Shown piece after piece: positions 39,436 to 47,849 of a DNA stretch of 64,000 nucleotides. Source of the stretch: Algoriphagus sp. TR-M9 (GTDB lineage: Bacteria; Bacteroidota; Bacteroidia; Cytophagales; Cyclobacteriaceae); NCBI RefSeq assembly GCF_027594545.1, contig NZ_CP115160.1:1187001-1251000 (forward strand), in the 5' to 3' direction. Numbering within the stretch: the stretch's first letter is position 1; every line of letters begins with the position of its first letter. Under the pieces are notes generated by a model. The model worked only from the letters and a program-made list of their open reading frames with translations, did no database searches and was not told the DNA's origin. A program made the translations under genes and the position numbers.

Positions 39436-39602
39436 CTATACGCAATGCGGGTTGAAGCGATAAACGAAAGGCCAGTGGTTTTAGCCCGCCATAGCTACGC
39501 TTTGCCGTTTTTGTTGCATACATTAAAAATTCAAGACGCAGCTTTGGCTACCGTTAGTACAAGATTGAAAGTTTCGGCTTTTCAATACCGCACTGCGCAT
39601 AG
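39436..39602. repeat. Imperfect inverted-repeat element of 167 bases
   Basis: The left arm CTATACGCAATGCGG (39436-39450) and the right arm CCGCACTGCGCATAG (39588-39602) match at 13 of 15 positions as an inverted repeat. They bound about 140 bases with mixed GC content that carry no open frame. The size and the layout suggest a MITE-like or cassette-recombination element, or a folded RNA. It lies after two short genes of the type often found as gene cassettes (GNAT, DinB). No target-site duplication is evident. Confidence 0.45.
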
Positions 39603-39957
39603 CCAAAACGTTGTGTGTAATTAAAACCAACCAAAAAGTATACGACATTCGAAAATCTGCATAAGGAGTTTAACCTACTTCCATCCGACCTTTGTCTCAT
39701 AATTTTTAACACAAAAAATAGACGAAAATGGAATAGTCAATGGCAAGTTGATCTTTGATCCAACCATTTTCTGTTATTTCTTGAGGGAATAAAAGGTGGA
39801 TTGTATATCCCTTACTTTTTCAATTTTCCCTAAAATTATAGGGCTAGTTTGTAGGTAGAGGCCTTAATGCACCCTTGAATGGTATTTCTTCAAAAAGACT
39901 TTCAATTTTTTAAGAAAAGCTTTGCCAGACTGGCTGCCATCTCTTAGATTTGTCTTA

Positions 39958-39976
39958 ATTTAAAATCAATCTAAAT
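39958..39976. promoter_or_regulatory. Candidate Fur box upstream of the TonB receptor
   Basis: ATTTAAAATCAATCTAAAT is a 19-base partial palindrome (seven of nine arm positions match) with the A/T pattern of Fur operators. It lies 101 bases before the receptor start codon. Together with the iron-type gene content downstream it suggests repression by iron. Other members of the cluster could be read from the same promoter. Confidence 0.45.
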
Positions 39977-40010
39977 AAAAACAGTGAGTTAATCAGTAGA
40001 TAGAAAAGAA

Positions 40011-40040
40011 GAAGCCACACGGCGGCAACCGTGTGGCTTC
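40011..40040 (+). other. Perfect 12-bp hairpin in the leader of the TonB receptor gene
   Basis: GAAGCCACACGG (40011-40022) and CCGTGTGGCTTC (40029-40040) form a perfect stem with a six-base loop, 36 bases before the receptor ATG. On the plus strand no T-run follows; the T-rich side faces the minus strand, where no gene needs a terminator nearby. It could be an upstream terminator read leftward or a structured 5' leader that controls receptor mRNA. Confidence 0.6.
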
Positions 40041-40076
40041 GGGTACTAAACTTTCTAATTCTCCAATTAAAAAGCG

Positions 40077-42449
40077 ATGCAATATAACAAAATATTGTCC
40101 ATTGTATTTCTGTGCAGTTTTTTCGCCTACCCGGCATTTGCACAGCAAAATACCAACCTAAATGGGCTTGTAACCGATCACAGCGGCAATTTCATTCCAG
40201 GGGTTCTGATCAAAATCTCTCCGATTTCCAAGGGGATCGTCACGGATGCCGATGGCAAGTTTTCCGTCAATCTTCCTTCAGGTAAAAACTACTCGCTGGA
40301 ATTCTCCTTTCTTGGGTTCCTCGATTATACCGAGAAAATCACTTTAGGCTTTGAGACCAAATCACTCAGAATCACGCTGAGCGATGACACCAATGAACTA
40401 GAGGAATTTACGGTTCTAGGGAAGTCTGAACTTCGGGAAATAGTGGAAAAAGCCTTCAATGTGGAAGTAGTCGATGCCCGCAAACTTCACCACACTAACT
40501 TGGATTTAGGCCATGCTTTGGACAGGGTTTCAGGCGTGCGCGTTCGGGAAAGTGGAGGAGTGGGATCGAGGATGAATTTTTCCCTCAACGGTTTCTCCGG
40601 CAAGCAGGTGAAGTTCTTTATTGATGGGATTCCCATGGATGATTTTGGCTCTTCTTTCCAGCTGAATAATATCCCAATTAATCTGGCTGAGCGGATCGAA
40701 GTGTATAAAGGTGTTGTGCCGATAGGGCTTGGCGCAGATGCACTGGGTGGAGCTGTGAATATTGTCACCAAAAATGTCCAGAAAAACTATGTAGATGTAA
40801 GCTATTCCTACGGTTCATTTAACACGCATCGTTCGGTCATCAATACGGCATATGTTGCTAAATCAGGTTTCACTATACAGCTGAATGCTTTCCAAAATTA
40901 CTCGGACAATAAGTATTGGGTGGATGTGGATGTGGCGGATATTGAGACAGGGAAATATTACCCTGATCAACGTGTCCGTAGGTTTCACGATACCTATCAC
41001 AATGAGACATTCATCGCCCAACTTGGGGTGCAAGGGAAGCCGTATGCTGATAAGCTTTTGGTAGGACTGACTACCGGGAAAAATTACTCGGAAATCCAGA
41101 CAGGAGCCCGCTTGGTGACGGTTTTTGGGCAGTGGCACCGCAAGGGCACTATCCTGATGCCCACATTCAAATACCAGAAAAATGACCTATTCATCCAAGG
41201 ACTGGATGTGAATGTGAATGCCAATTACAATTTTGGCTCAGAGCAGAATATCGATACGGTCAATCGGCGTTACAACTGGTTTCAGCAGTACAAGGAATAT
41301 GATGTACCGGGCGGAGAAAGGTCCTACACACTTTACAAATTCAATAACAACAATGCTGTACTGACGGCCAACGCGCACTACAACTTTGGGAAGATTCATA
41401 CCATCGCGCTCAGCAATGTATTCAATAGTTTCAACAGAATTGGAAGCGATGCGCTGAATCCTGAAAATGACCGATACGAGGAACCTCGAAAGAGCCAAAA
41501 GAACATCACAGGATTAAGCTATCAGTTGAATTGGGAAGAAAAAGCCTCTATCTCCGCGTTCTCCAAAATCTATAACCAAACCAATTATTTTACCCTGTCT
41601 TACAATCCTTCCGGGGAGTATGGGGATGTGGCTTACCGCAACGAGCGGGAGAATTTCACCTACCCAGGGTTTGGCTTGACGGCTTCCTATTTTATTACCG
41701 GAAATATTCTGGCCAAGGCTTCTTTTGAGAAAAGCTATAGACTTCCCGAACCGGAAGAACTCTTTGGCGATATGGTAAATCTTCAGGGCAACCTGGACCT
41801 AAAGCCGGAGACCAGCTACAATTACAATGTAGGATTCAGTATCTGGAAACAGCTTAACGTAGATCACAGGATAGACATTTCTGCCAATGGTTTTTATCGG
41901 GATGCAAAAGACTTCATCCGTCCCCGTCTCAATAATAACCAGACGATGCAGGTGATGGACAATCTCTATAGCGTCACCAATATTGGCGTGGAGGGAGAAA
42001 TTCGCTGGACGTTCAAGAGTCTTATTTCGGCTGGCGCAAATATCACTTACCAAAATCTCCGTAACAATACCGAATTCGAAGAAGGACAGACTATACCAAG
42101 TGTGGTCTATCGGGATCGGGTACCAAACATGCCTTACCTCTTTGGAAATGGGGATGTAAGTGTGATGTGGCAGGATGCTTTTGGAAAGGGCAATGACTTC
42201 AATTTCGGATACAACCTGCTTTACGTGCATGCTTTCTATCTCTACTGGCCCAGTCTGGGCAGCGAGAAGTTTGACGTGCCGCAACAGCTTTCACATGATA
42301 TCAATTTGACCTATACCTCAGGGCAAAAAGGTAAGCTTCAGCTGATCGCTGAATGCAGAAATATCCTCGATAGCAAGCTCTATGACAACTTCAGCCTTCA
42401 AAAGCCAGGAAGGAGTTTTTCAGGCAAAATCAGATACTTCATTTATTAA
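40077..42449 (+). CDS. TonB-dependent siderophore/iron receptor
   Basis: The 790-residue outer-membrane receptor has a signal peptide (YPAFAQ, about residue 22), a carboxypeptidase-regulatory-like domain (about 27-105, GLVTDHSGNFIPGVLIKI), a plug with SLNGFSGKQVKFFIDGIPMDDFG and LAERIEVYKGVVPIGLGADALGGAVNIVTK, and a barrel with EKSYRLPEPEELFGD and the final aromatic FSGKIRYFIY. The FhuA/CirA-type plug, rather than the SusC type, fits siderophore, haem or metal chelate uptake. Downstream genes (DUF4374, DUF4198, PepSY) and a candidate Fur box support iron. The ligand cannot be told. Confidence 0.88.
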   Translation: MQYNKILSIVFLCSFFAYPAFAQQNTNLNGLVTDHSGNFIPGVLIKISPISKGIVTDADGKFSVNLPSGKNYSLEFSFLGFLDYTEKITLGFETKSLRITLSDDTNELEEFTVLGKSELREIVEKAFNVEVVDARKLHHTNLDLGHALDRVSGVRVRESGGVGSRMNFSLNGFSGKQVKFFIDGIPMDDFGSSFQLNNIPINLAERIEVYKGVVPIGLGADALGGAVNIVTKNVQKNYVDVSYSYGSFNTHRSVINTAYVAKSGFTIQLNAFQNYSDNKYWVDVDVADIETGKYYPDQRVRRFHDTYHNETFIAQLGVQGKPYADKLLVGLTTGKNYSEIQTGARLVTVFGQWHRKGTILMPTFKYQKNDLFIQGLDVNVNANYNFGSEQNIDTVNRRYNWFQQYKEYDVPGGERSYTLYKFNNNNAVLTANAHYNFGKIHTIALSNVFNSFNRIGSDALNPENDRYEEPRKSQKNITGLSYQLNWEEKASISAFSKIYNQTNYFTLSYNPSGEYGDVAYRNERENFTYPGFGLTASYFITGNILAKASFEKSYRLPEPEELFGDMVNLQGNLDLKPETSYNYNVGFSIWKQLNVDHRIDISANGFYRDAKDFIRPRLNNNQTMQVMDNLYSVTNIGVEGEIRWTFKSLISAGANITYQNLRNNTEFEEGQTIPSVVYRDRVPNMPYLFGNGDVSVMWQDAFGKGNDFNFGYNLLYVHAFYLYWPSLGSEKFDVPQQLSHDINLTYTSGQKGKLQLIAECRNILDSKLYDNFSLQKPGRSFSGKIRYFIY

Positions 42450-42508
42450 TTCTTCATCAATTCTTTTTCCTGAAACCTCAGGAAACTTAAACCACAAGTT
42501 AAAATCTT

Positions 42509-43744
42509 ATGAAAACCAACTTTAACTATTTTTATGCTTTTGCTGCAGCCCTTACACTAGGATTTTCAAGCTGTGATTCGGATGACCCAGAACCTGGACC
42601 AGTGGCTCCAGTTGCGGAAAGCAGATTCATTATCGCATCTACGCCGCTGGCCTCAGACGGAGTGGCAGATTATTTATTGACCGCAGAAAGCCTGACCGAA
42701 GGGACGGTAAGTACCGTGGGCAATGGCGTTGAGCAGGACGGGACCTATCGCTACTATGTAACCCACAAAAACAAGTTTTTTAGTATGCTCTATGGTCAGG
42801 GAAATCCCGGTGCGGTGACGACCTACGAATTGAACGCTGAGGGTGCGTTGGAGAAATTGTCCGATTTCCAATCTGAAACTGTACAGGCTTTTGGCCCTAT
42901 GAATGACGATATAGTAATGGCCAAGATCTCAAGAAACTCAGCTGATCCCTTAGCTTCATGGTATAGGTTGGATGCTGATCAACTTCAGATTGTTGCTGAC
43001 GGAAAGTGGGATCAAGCGGAAATCGCAAATAACGGAGAGCAAGCATTTTTTACATGGGTGACCCAGGTGGGAGATAAGCTTTTTGCACCCTATTTCAGTA
43101 TTAAAGCATGCTGCAACGACAGGTTTGGTACCGTTTATCCTGACAGTGCTTGGATTGCGGTGTTTGATTATCCGAGCATGGAACTGAATAAAGTGATTAA
43201 AGATAATCGTACCAGCTTTATCGGTAGGTATTTTCTTTCTGGTCTTGAAGTGGATGAAATGGGAGATACCTATGCTTTTTCCCCATCAATAGCTTCTTCC
43301 AACGGAGCAATGACTTCTACGCTACCTTCTGCGTTCACCAGGATCAAGGCTGGGGAATTGGAGTTTGACCAGTTCTATTATTTTAATGTGGAGGAGCTGG
43401 CTGATGATTACTATATCACGGCAAAAACCTATGCTGGCAATGGCAAATTCATCCTGACCATGAATAAAGAGAAGGGTGCTTATACGACTGGAAATCGCTT
43501 TGGTGTGGCTGATGTCTATAACAAAACCTTCACCTGGGTGACTGGTGCTCCTTCTGAATCCGAGATCGTGAACGTGACCATTAATAATTATTCTGCCAAA
43601 AATGGCCTTGCCTACATCGGTATCACTACAGAAACAGGAAGTTGGGTGTTTGAATTCAATGCCAATACCGCTACTGCCAAAGAAGGCCTGAAAGTCGAGG
43701 GCGGTGTGATCACAGCGATCAGCAAGCTGGATGTAGCAGAGTAA
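42509..43744 (+). CDS. DUF4374 lipoprotein
   Basis: The 411-residue protein has a lipobox (LGFSSC, Cys23) followed by DSDDPEPG, and a beta-propeller-like body that matches the DUF4374 family (GTYRYYVTHKNKFFSMLYGQGNPGAVTTYEL, TMNKEKGAYTTGNRFGVADVYNKTFTWVTGAP). DUF4374 proteins accompany TonB receptors in Bacteroidota iron and haem loci and probably bind the substrate at the cell surface. It lies 59 bases after the receptor gene, with a short hairpin between them, and is probably co-transcribed. Confidence 0.87.
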   Translation: MKTNFNYFYAFAAALTLGFSSCDSDDPEPGPVAPVAESRFIIASTPLASDGVADYLLTAESLTEGTVSTVGNGVEQDGTYRYYVTHKNKFFSMLYGQGNPGAVTTYELNAEGALEKLSDFQSETVQAFGPMNDDIVMAKISRNSADPLASWYRLDADQLQIVADGKWDQAEIANNGEQAFFTWVTQVGDKLFAPYFSIKACCNDRFGTVYPDSAWIAVFDYPSMELNKVIKDNRTSFIGRYFLSGLEVDEMGDTYAFSPSIASSNGAMTSTLPSAFTRIKAGELEFDQFYYFNVEELADDYYITAKTYAGNGKFILTMNKEKGAYTTGNRFGVADVYNKTFTWVTGAPSESEIVNVTINNYSAKNGLAYIGITTETGSWVFEFNANTATAKEGLKVEGGVITAISKLDVAE

Positions 43745-43846
43745 AATCTGAAAAATTAAGTCCTGGGAAATCAGCTGCATTTGGAGACTAAACCGACCTA
43801 GCTTTTATCCCAGGCACCAATTTTATTTCATCCAAACCTATCGTGT

Positions 43847-44176
43847 ATGTCCTCATGCAGAACTGAAATTATCTATCAAAACGAGGAATTTGTTTTCACC
43901 AAATGCACCGACTGTGGCCGGATGGGGCTCATGTACAAGCAGGCAATGATCAGTTTTGACGAGCTCAATTTCAATGCCTTTTGCAGGTACATGGAGCGGA
44001 TGGAGTTTGACTATGAGAAGTACTCCTTCTTTGATGGACATGATCGGGTAGTGATCGAGACCTATCATCCGGATGTGCAGTTCACGCTGCTTGAAGAAGA
44101 ATTCTATCGGTTGAAAGCAAATGTGATTGAAGCTAATGCCCAGTTGAAGCTGCTGGAATTGATCCGTAGGATGTAG
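43847..44176 (+). CDS. DUF6686-like small cytoplasmic protein
   Basis: The 109-residue protein has no signal peptide. It carries a C-x2-C pair (TKCTDCGRMGLMYKQA) near residues 21-24 that could bind a metal or form a disulfide, and an acidic helical end (FTLLEEEFYRLKANVIEANAQLKLLELIRR). It resembles small proteins (DUF6686) that lie beside TonB receptors in Bacteroidota iron loci. Its function is unknown; a metal-sensing or assembly role would fit the setting but is only a guess. Confidence 0.7.
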   Translation: MSSCRTEIIYQNEEFVFTKCTDCGRMGLMYKQAMISFDELNFNAFCRYMERMEFDYEKYSFFDGHDRVVIETYHPDVQFTLLEEEFYRLKANVIEANAQLKLLELIRRM

Positions 44177-44326
44177 CGTAGGAGGATGATGGAAGGCCGA
44201 AGACCAGTCCAGCTTCTGGAGAAGCAGGGCAACCGGTGAAGCGGGAAAACCAAATTCAAATTAAAAAAAGCAATTGTGACTGCTGTGTAATGCTCGGTGA
44301 ACTCAGCGGTTCTAAACCACAAAAAA

Positions 44327-45019
44327 ATGAACACATCAAAATTAAAATCAGGTGGCCTGACGATGATGCTCTTTATGCTTGTCCTCGGAGCGCATGCACA
44401 TGCACTTTGGATCCACACGGCTTCCAACAGTGAAATCGGGAAAACGCATCCTTATAAAATTTACTATGCCGATTATCAGGAAAATGCCATCGAACCAGTG
44501 GCAAAATGGTACTCCGATGTGAAGGAATTCGAACTTTGGTTGATCAGTCCATCGGGCAAGAAAACCAAGCTTGAGCCGACTGCAACAGAAACGTATTTTC
44601 AAGGGAGTTTTACCCCGGAAGAAGAAGGAGAATACCGTATGCAAATCTCCCATACCGCAGATCCAGGTGAGAGCAAAACTGCCTATCAGTTCAATGCCTA
44701 CGCGCAGATTTGGGTGGGAAAAGGGAAGGCTTCTACTCAACCAGTTTCAGATCTGGCTTTGGTGAGAAATGCCAAATCTTCTGATCTCCAAGTCCTTTAC
44801 AAAGGGGAAGCACTGCCTGAAGGAGAACTGGCTATCCTAGGCCCTGATGCAGAAACTCAGGAGTTGAAAACAAGTAAAAAGGGTAAAGTCAAAGTGGACT
44901 TGGATGGCAAAGGAACCTATTTCGCAGAGGCTACACATACTGAAAAGCTACCGGAAAATGATCCTTCCGGCTTGAAAGCTATCTGGAGATGTGCGACACA
45001 GGCGATTGAAATTGAATAA
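44327..45019 (+). CDS. DUF4198-like secreted protein (metal-uptake associated)
   Basis: From the ATG at 44327 the protein has 230 residues with a signal peptide (MMLFMLVLGAHAHA). The mature part begins LWIHTAS and continues as a beta-sandwich with IYYADYQENAIEPVAKW, FTPEEEGEYRMQISH and a C-terminal Ig-like half. DUF4198 proteins are periplasmic and occur with nickel, cobalt and iron uptake genes; the histidines near the mature N-terminus (H36, H40 region) could bind metal. The upstream in-frame ATG at 44297 would place 10 extra residues before the signal peptide. Confidence 0.78.
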   Translation: MNTSKLKSGGLTMMLFMLVLGAHAHALWIHTASNSEIGKTHPYKIYYADYQENAIEPVAKWYSDVKEFELWLISPSGKKTKLEPTATETYFQGSFTPEEEGEYRMQISHTADPGESKTAYQFNAYAQIWVGKGKASTQPVSDLALVRNAKSSDLQVLYKGEALPEGELAILGPDAETQELKTSKKGKVKVDLDGKGTYFAEATHTEKLPENDPSGLKAIWRCATQAIEIE

Positions 45020-45092
45020 ATGACAATTGAGTGGGTCACTTTTATAGCTGCTGTTTGAACTATGAGCTTTCTTTTTTCAACTCTCATTTTTC

Positions 45093-45130
45093 GCATCAAA
45101 GAAACCAACCTTGCAAGGTTTCTTTGATGC
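45093..45130. other. Perfect 14-bp hairpin in the iron operon
   Basis: GCATCAAAGAAACC (45093-45106) and GGTTTCTTTGATGC (45117-45130) form a perfect stem with loop AACCTTGCAA. No T-run follows on either strand, so a classical terminator is unlikely. It stands between the DUF4198 gene and the small membrane proteins and could limit readthrough or protect the upstream message from decay. Confidence 0.6.
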
Positions 45131-45170
45131 CCCTTCTTAATCCAAACTGATAATTACTTAAAACCAATTC

Positions 45171-45497
45171 ATGATCTCCTTAATCATTTTACTCACCTGG
45201 ATAGGCTTCGAGTTTTTCTATCAAACTTCCAAAAAAGCTGAACTGCACAGCCCAGAGTGGTTGGCCACTTGGTTTGGCGCCAATGAAGTACGGGCTAAAA
45301 TCTATGGGGCAATTCTCTTAGGTGTCTCCTTAGTACTTTCTATCATTCAATTAGGCCTAGGATCCGGATTCTTCGCTTTCCTATGCATCCTAATGCTCAT
45401 CGGGAGCTTGGTAGTCTTGATCTCCCCACTTCGGAAAGTGAAACTATCCTGGGTAATGGCAGGAATAGGGGTGCTCTTCCTAATCGAAATTCTCTGA
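45171..45497 (+). CDS. Small membrane protein (DUF3325-like)
   Basis: The 108-residue protein has about four hydrophobic segments (MISLIILLTWIGFEFFY, IYGAILLGVSLVLSIIQLGLG, FFAFLCILMLIGSLVVLI, VMAGIGVLFLIEIL). Sequence motifs are few. In many siderophore loci a small DUF3325-type protein, a DUF3649-type protein and a PepSY membrane protein stand together downstream of a TonB receptor, and the layout here is the same. The identity by family is therefore suggested by position and size, not by clear motifs. Confidence 0.6.
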   Translation: MISLIILLTWIGFEFFYQTSKKAELHSPEWLATWFGANEVRAKIYGAILLGVSLVLSIIQLGLGSGFFAFLCILMLIGSLVVLISPLRKVKLSWVMAGIGVLFLIEIL

Positions 45498-45499
45498 TT

Positions 45500-45796
45500 A
45501 TGCCTGCAAATAAAAAATACTTAACCCCGACTTTTCTTCATCGATTTAGCCGAATCACTGCGGGTTTCCTCGGAGGGTATTTGGTTACTGTCTCTTTCTT
45601 TCTGGCATTTTCATTTTACTTCGAAAAAGTCTCTGTGCTCTTCACCTTGGTTTACGGTGGGTTTTTACTTTGGGTGAGCCTGATGATCATTGCCTTCATT
45701 GCCAAAAGCGGCTGGAAAATCTGGGGGATTTACCTCCTGCTCACACTTTGCTTTTCTGCAATCGTGTACCTCAATCAACCTTCACCTTCTCTATAA
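45500..45796 (+). CDS. Small membrane protein (DUF3649-like)
   Basis: From the ATG at 45500 the protein has 98 residues. It follows the previous stop codon by two bases and precedes the PepSY gene by nine, so the three are surely an operon. It has three hydrophobic helices (ITAGFLGGYLVTVSFFLAFSFY, VLFTLVYGGFLLWVSLMIIAFIA, IWGIYLLLTLCFSAIVYL). The pattern resembles DUF3649 iron-associated membrane proteins. An earlier in-frame start at 45383 lies inside the preceding gene and gives a hydrophilic, meaningless extension. Confidence 0.65.
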   Translation: MPANKKYLTPTFLHRFSRITAGFLGGYLVTVSFFLAFSFYFEKVSVLFTLVYGGFLLWVSLMIIAFIAKSGWKIWGIYLLLTLCFSAIVYLNQPSPSL

Positions 45797-45805
45797 TTCA
45801 ACGCC

Positions 45806-47440
45806 ATGAGCAACAGGATTTACAATACTCTTTTCCACACCCACACGATTTCCGGGATCATTATCAGTGTGGCCTTATACGTGATTTTCTTCGCAGGTTC
45901 CTTCTCTTTCTTTCGGGATGAAATCGTGAGTTGGGAGCGGAATGAGCCACTGGCGCAAGGTTGGAAGCTCGGAGAAATGGACTTTGACCGAGTAATGGAT
46001 ACGCTGGGAAAGGACAAGCCACTAATGGGAAGTACGATTGCTTTTAATCAACACTACGATGAGCAGCGGCTTTCTGCCACAGTCACACCACCGGTGGATA
46101 CCGAAGCAACCGAAGGAGAGAGAAGAGGCAGGCGTGGAAATTTCATTTACCTGAATACACAGGATTTCAAAACCTATGATTATCAGAGTTCTTACTCTCT
46201 TGGAGAGTTTTTGTATAGACTACACTTCTTTGCGCAGTTGAATTTCTTTGGAAGATCAGGTTACCTGTTGGCTGGGTTGGTAGCCTTCTTTTTTCTCTTT
46301 GCAGTGATCACAGGAGTACTTGTCCACTGGAAAAAGATCATCAGCAACTTCTATGTTTTTCGGCCAAACAATAGCATTAAGAATCTCTGGACAGATGCGC
46401 ATACGGCACTTGGGATTTTGGGCTTGCCTTATCAGTTTATGTTTGCGCTTACTGGGGTTTATATAATTGTTGGGTTGACGATCATGTCTCCTGCGATTAT
46501 TTCATATGTCTACCAGGGTGATCAGGAGAAAGCTTACGATGATTTTGGATTTAATCCGCCAAAGTTTGAAGCAGCGGGTAAACCTTTAGACGCAGGTTTT
46601 TCTATCAATGAATTCCGTGATAAGGCACAGAAAAAATGGCCTGAATTCGTGATGAACCGTGCCACGATCTTCAATTTTGGAGATGAAAATATGCATGTGC
46701 TTTTCGAAGGGAAATCTTCTTTTGAAAGCAAGTTTGCCAGTTTGGGAAATGTGGTTTACAAGGTTTCCACCGGAGAGATTGTACAGGAGAAAAGCCCGAT
46801 GGAAGGGGTTTCCTATCTGGATAGAGCCAGAGCGGTGATTGTGAGACTTCACTTCGGGGACTATGGAGGAATTGCGGTAAAGCTGATTTACTTTGGGCTT
46901 GGGATTTTGACCTGCTTTGTGATTTTATCAGGAGTGATGATCTGGCTGGTAGCCCGGGACAAAAAGCATGTTTCTGTTGCCAAGAGAAAATTTAACGCAT
47001 GGCTGGTTTGGTTTTATTTGGCAGGTTGTCTGAGTATGTATCCGGTCACTGCGCTTACTTTTCTGATGGTGAAGCTGGGGCTACAGGATCCTGATGCAGA
47101 TCGAATGGGATTCATTTTCCAGACCTATTTCTGGTCTTGGCTAGCGTTTACCTTGCTTTTTACCTTTCTGAGAAATAATTCTGTCACGAATAAATATACG
47201 CTACTCTCTGGTGGAATTATCGGTTTGCTGATTCCGGTAGCCAATGGAATTGTTACAGGAAATTGGCTTTGGGTGACTCTTGCAAATGGCTATTCCGACA
47301 TCTTTTTGATTGATGCGTTTTGGCTGGTGATTTCTGTAAGTACGATTGTGATCGCATTGAAAATCAAACCCGGGAAAAAAGGTGAGGTGCCAAAAAATAG
47401 TGCTGCTAAACTGAAAACAGCATCTGTGGCAGTGGATTGA
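45806..47440 (+). CDS. PepSY-associated membrane protein (FoxB-like ferric reductase)
   Basis: The 544-residue protein is a PepSY-associated TM-helix protein. The first helix (HTISGIIISVALYVIFFAGSFSFF) is followed by a periplasmic domain (about 38-150), three to four helices (GYLLAGLVAFFFLFAVITGVLVHWKK, ALTGVYIIVGLTIM), a second PepSY-like soluble part, and four more helices at the end. Histidines at the helix ends (HTHT near the start, LHFF, HWKK, HTAL, LHFGDYGG) fit a di-haem or metal relay. Such proteins reduce ferric siderophores in the periplasm. It ends the operon at a strong terminator. Confidence 0.85.
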   Translation: MSNRIYNTLFHTHTISGIIISVALYVIFFAGSFSFFRDEIVSWERNEPLAQGWKLGEMDFDRVMDTLGKDKPLMGSTIAFNQHYDEQRLSATVTPPVDTEATEGERRGRRGNFIYLNTQDFKTYDYQSSYSLGEFLYRLHFFAQLNFFGRSGYLLAGLVAFFFLFAVITGVLVHWKKIISNFYVFRPNNSIKNLWTDAHTALGILGLPYQFMFALTGVYIIVGLTIMSPAIISYVYQGDQEKAYDDFGFNPPKFEAAGKPLDAGFSINEFRDKAQKKWPEFVMNRATIFNFGDENMHVLFEGKSSFESKFASLGNVVYKVSTGEIVQEKSPMEGVSYLDRARAVIVRLHFGDYGGIAVKLIYFGLGILTCFVILSGVMIWLVARDKKHVSVAKRKFNAWLVWFYLAGCLSMYPVTALTFLMVKLGLQDPDADRMGFIFQTYFWSWLAFTLLFTFLRNNSVTNKYTLLSGGIIGLLIPVANGIVTGNWLWVTLANGYSDIFLIDAFWLVISVSTIVIALKIKPGKKGEVPKNSAAKLKTASVAVD

Positions 47441-47446
47441 TTTTTT

Positions 47447-47490
47447 GCAGTTGGCGGAGCTTGATTTGGACTCTGCCAGCTGCCTTTTTT
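47447..47490 (+). terminator. Rho-independent terminator of the iron operon
   Basis: A 13-bp stem with two G-U pairs (47447-47459 with 47471-47483), an 11-base loop and a following CTTTTTT. It begins six bases after the PepSY stop codon. Confidence 0.88.
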
Positions 47491-47849
47491 GCACTCCCTT
47501 TATCACCTATTTAGCCTGATCCTGTCACACGAGGCAAGAGACTACGGCATAAAGCCAACGCGCTTGCCTTAAGCTGGTTTATTCCGTTTCCTCTTGCAGG
47601 TAGTGCCGCTCTCAGGCCGGGGCAGCTTCATAAGTATTTGTTAAGCAAGAACACTATGTAGATCCTATGCATATCATAGTTTAAGAATACCGACCGAAAT
47701 GCGATTGGAAGAAAAGGGAACTAAGCAATCACGGGGTAGCAAAAGGCTGTCTTCATTTGGATAGAACTGTCCTACTTAGCAAAAGAACATTAATCCCATT
47801 TCTTACATAGAGTTGAAATGACTGAGGTTTCAAACCTGTTACTATGGGT
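47491..47849. other. Intergenic region with a GC-rich structured patch
   Basis: About 360 bases separate the iron operon terminator from the response-regulator stop. The part at 47530-47635 is clearly GC-richer than its surroundings and contains several short inverted repeats (AGGCAAGAG with CTCTTGC, GGCATAAAGCC), so it may be a relic or a small structured RNA. The rest is AT-rich with no open frame of note. Confidence 0.4.

Larger units (their letters stand above)
39415..40076. other. Long intergenic region before the TonB receptor gene
   Basis: This 660-base region holds an imperfect inverted-repeat element (39436-39602), a stretch without recognisable genes (39603-39950), a candidate Fur box (39958-39976) and a strong hairpin (40011-40040), which are entered separately. 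The middle part is AT-rich and codes for nothing convincing; on the minus strand an open fragment without a start codon (39879-39960, ending in TAA) could be a gene relic. Confidence 0.5.

Noticed and set aside
39436..39610. Reading of the inverted-repeat element as an integron attC site
   Set aside because: The right side carries AACGTTGTGTG, not a clean GTTRRRY core, and no matching RYYYAAC was found on the left, so I list it only as an inverted-repeat element.
39878..39960. Minus-strand open fragment of about 28 codons ending in TAA
   Set aside because: No start codon and no family features; possibly a relic, but composition alone does not support it.
44177..44326. GC-rich 150-base leader before the DUF4198 gene, considered as a riboswitch
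   Set aside because: Only small stems such as CCAG-CTT-CTGG are visible and no conserved core of the cobalamin, TPP or other known riboswitch classes was recognised.
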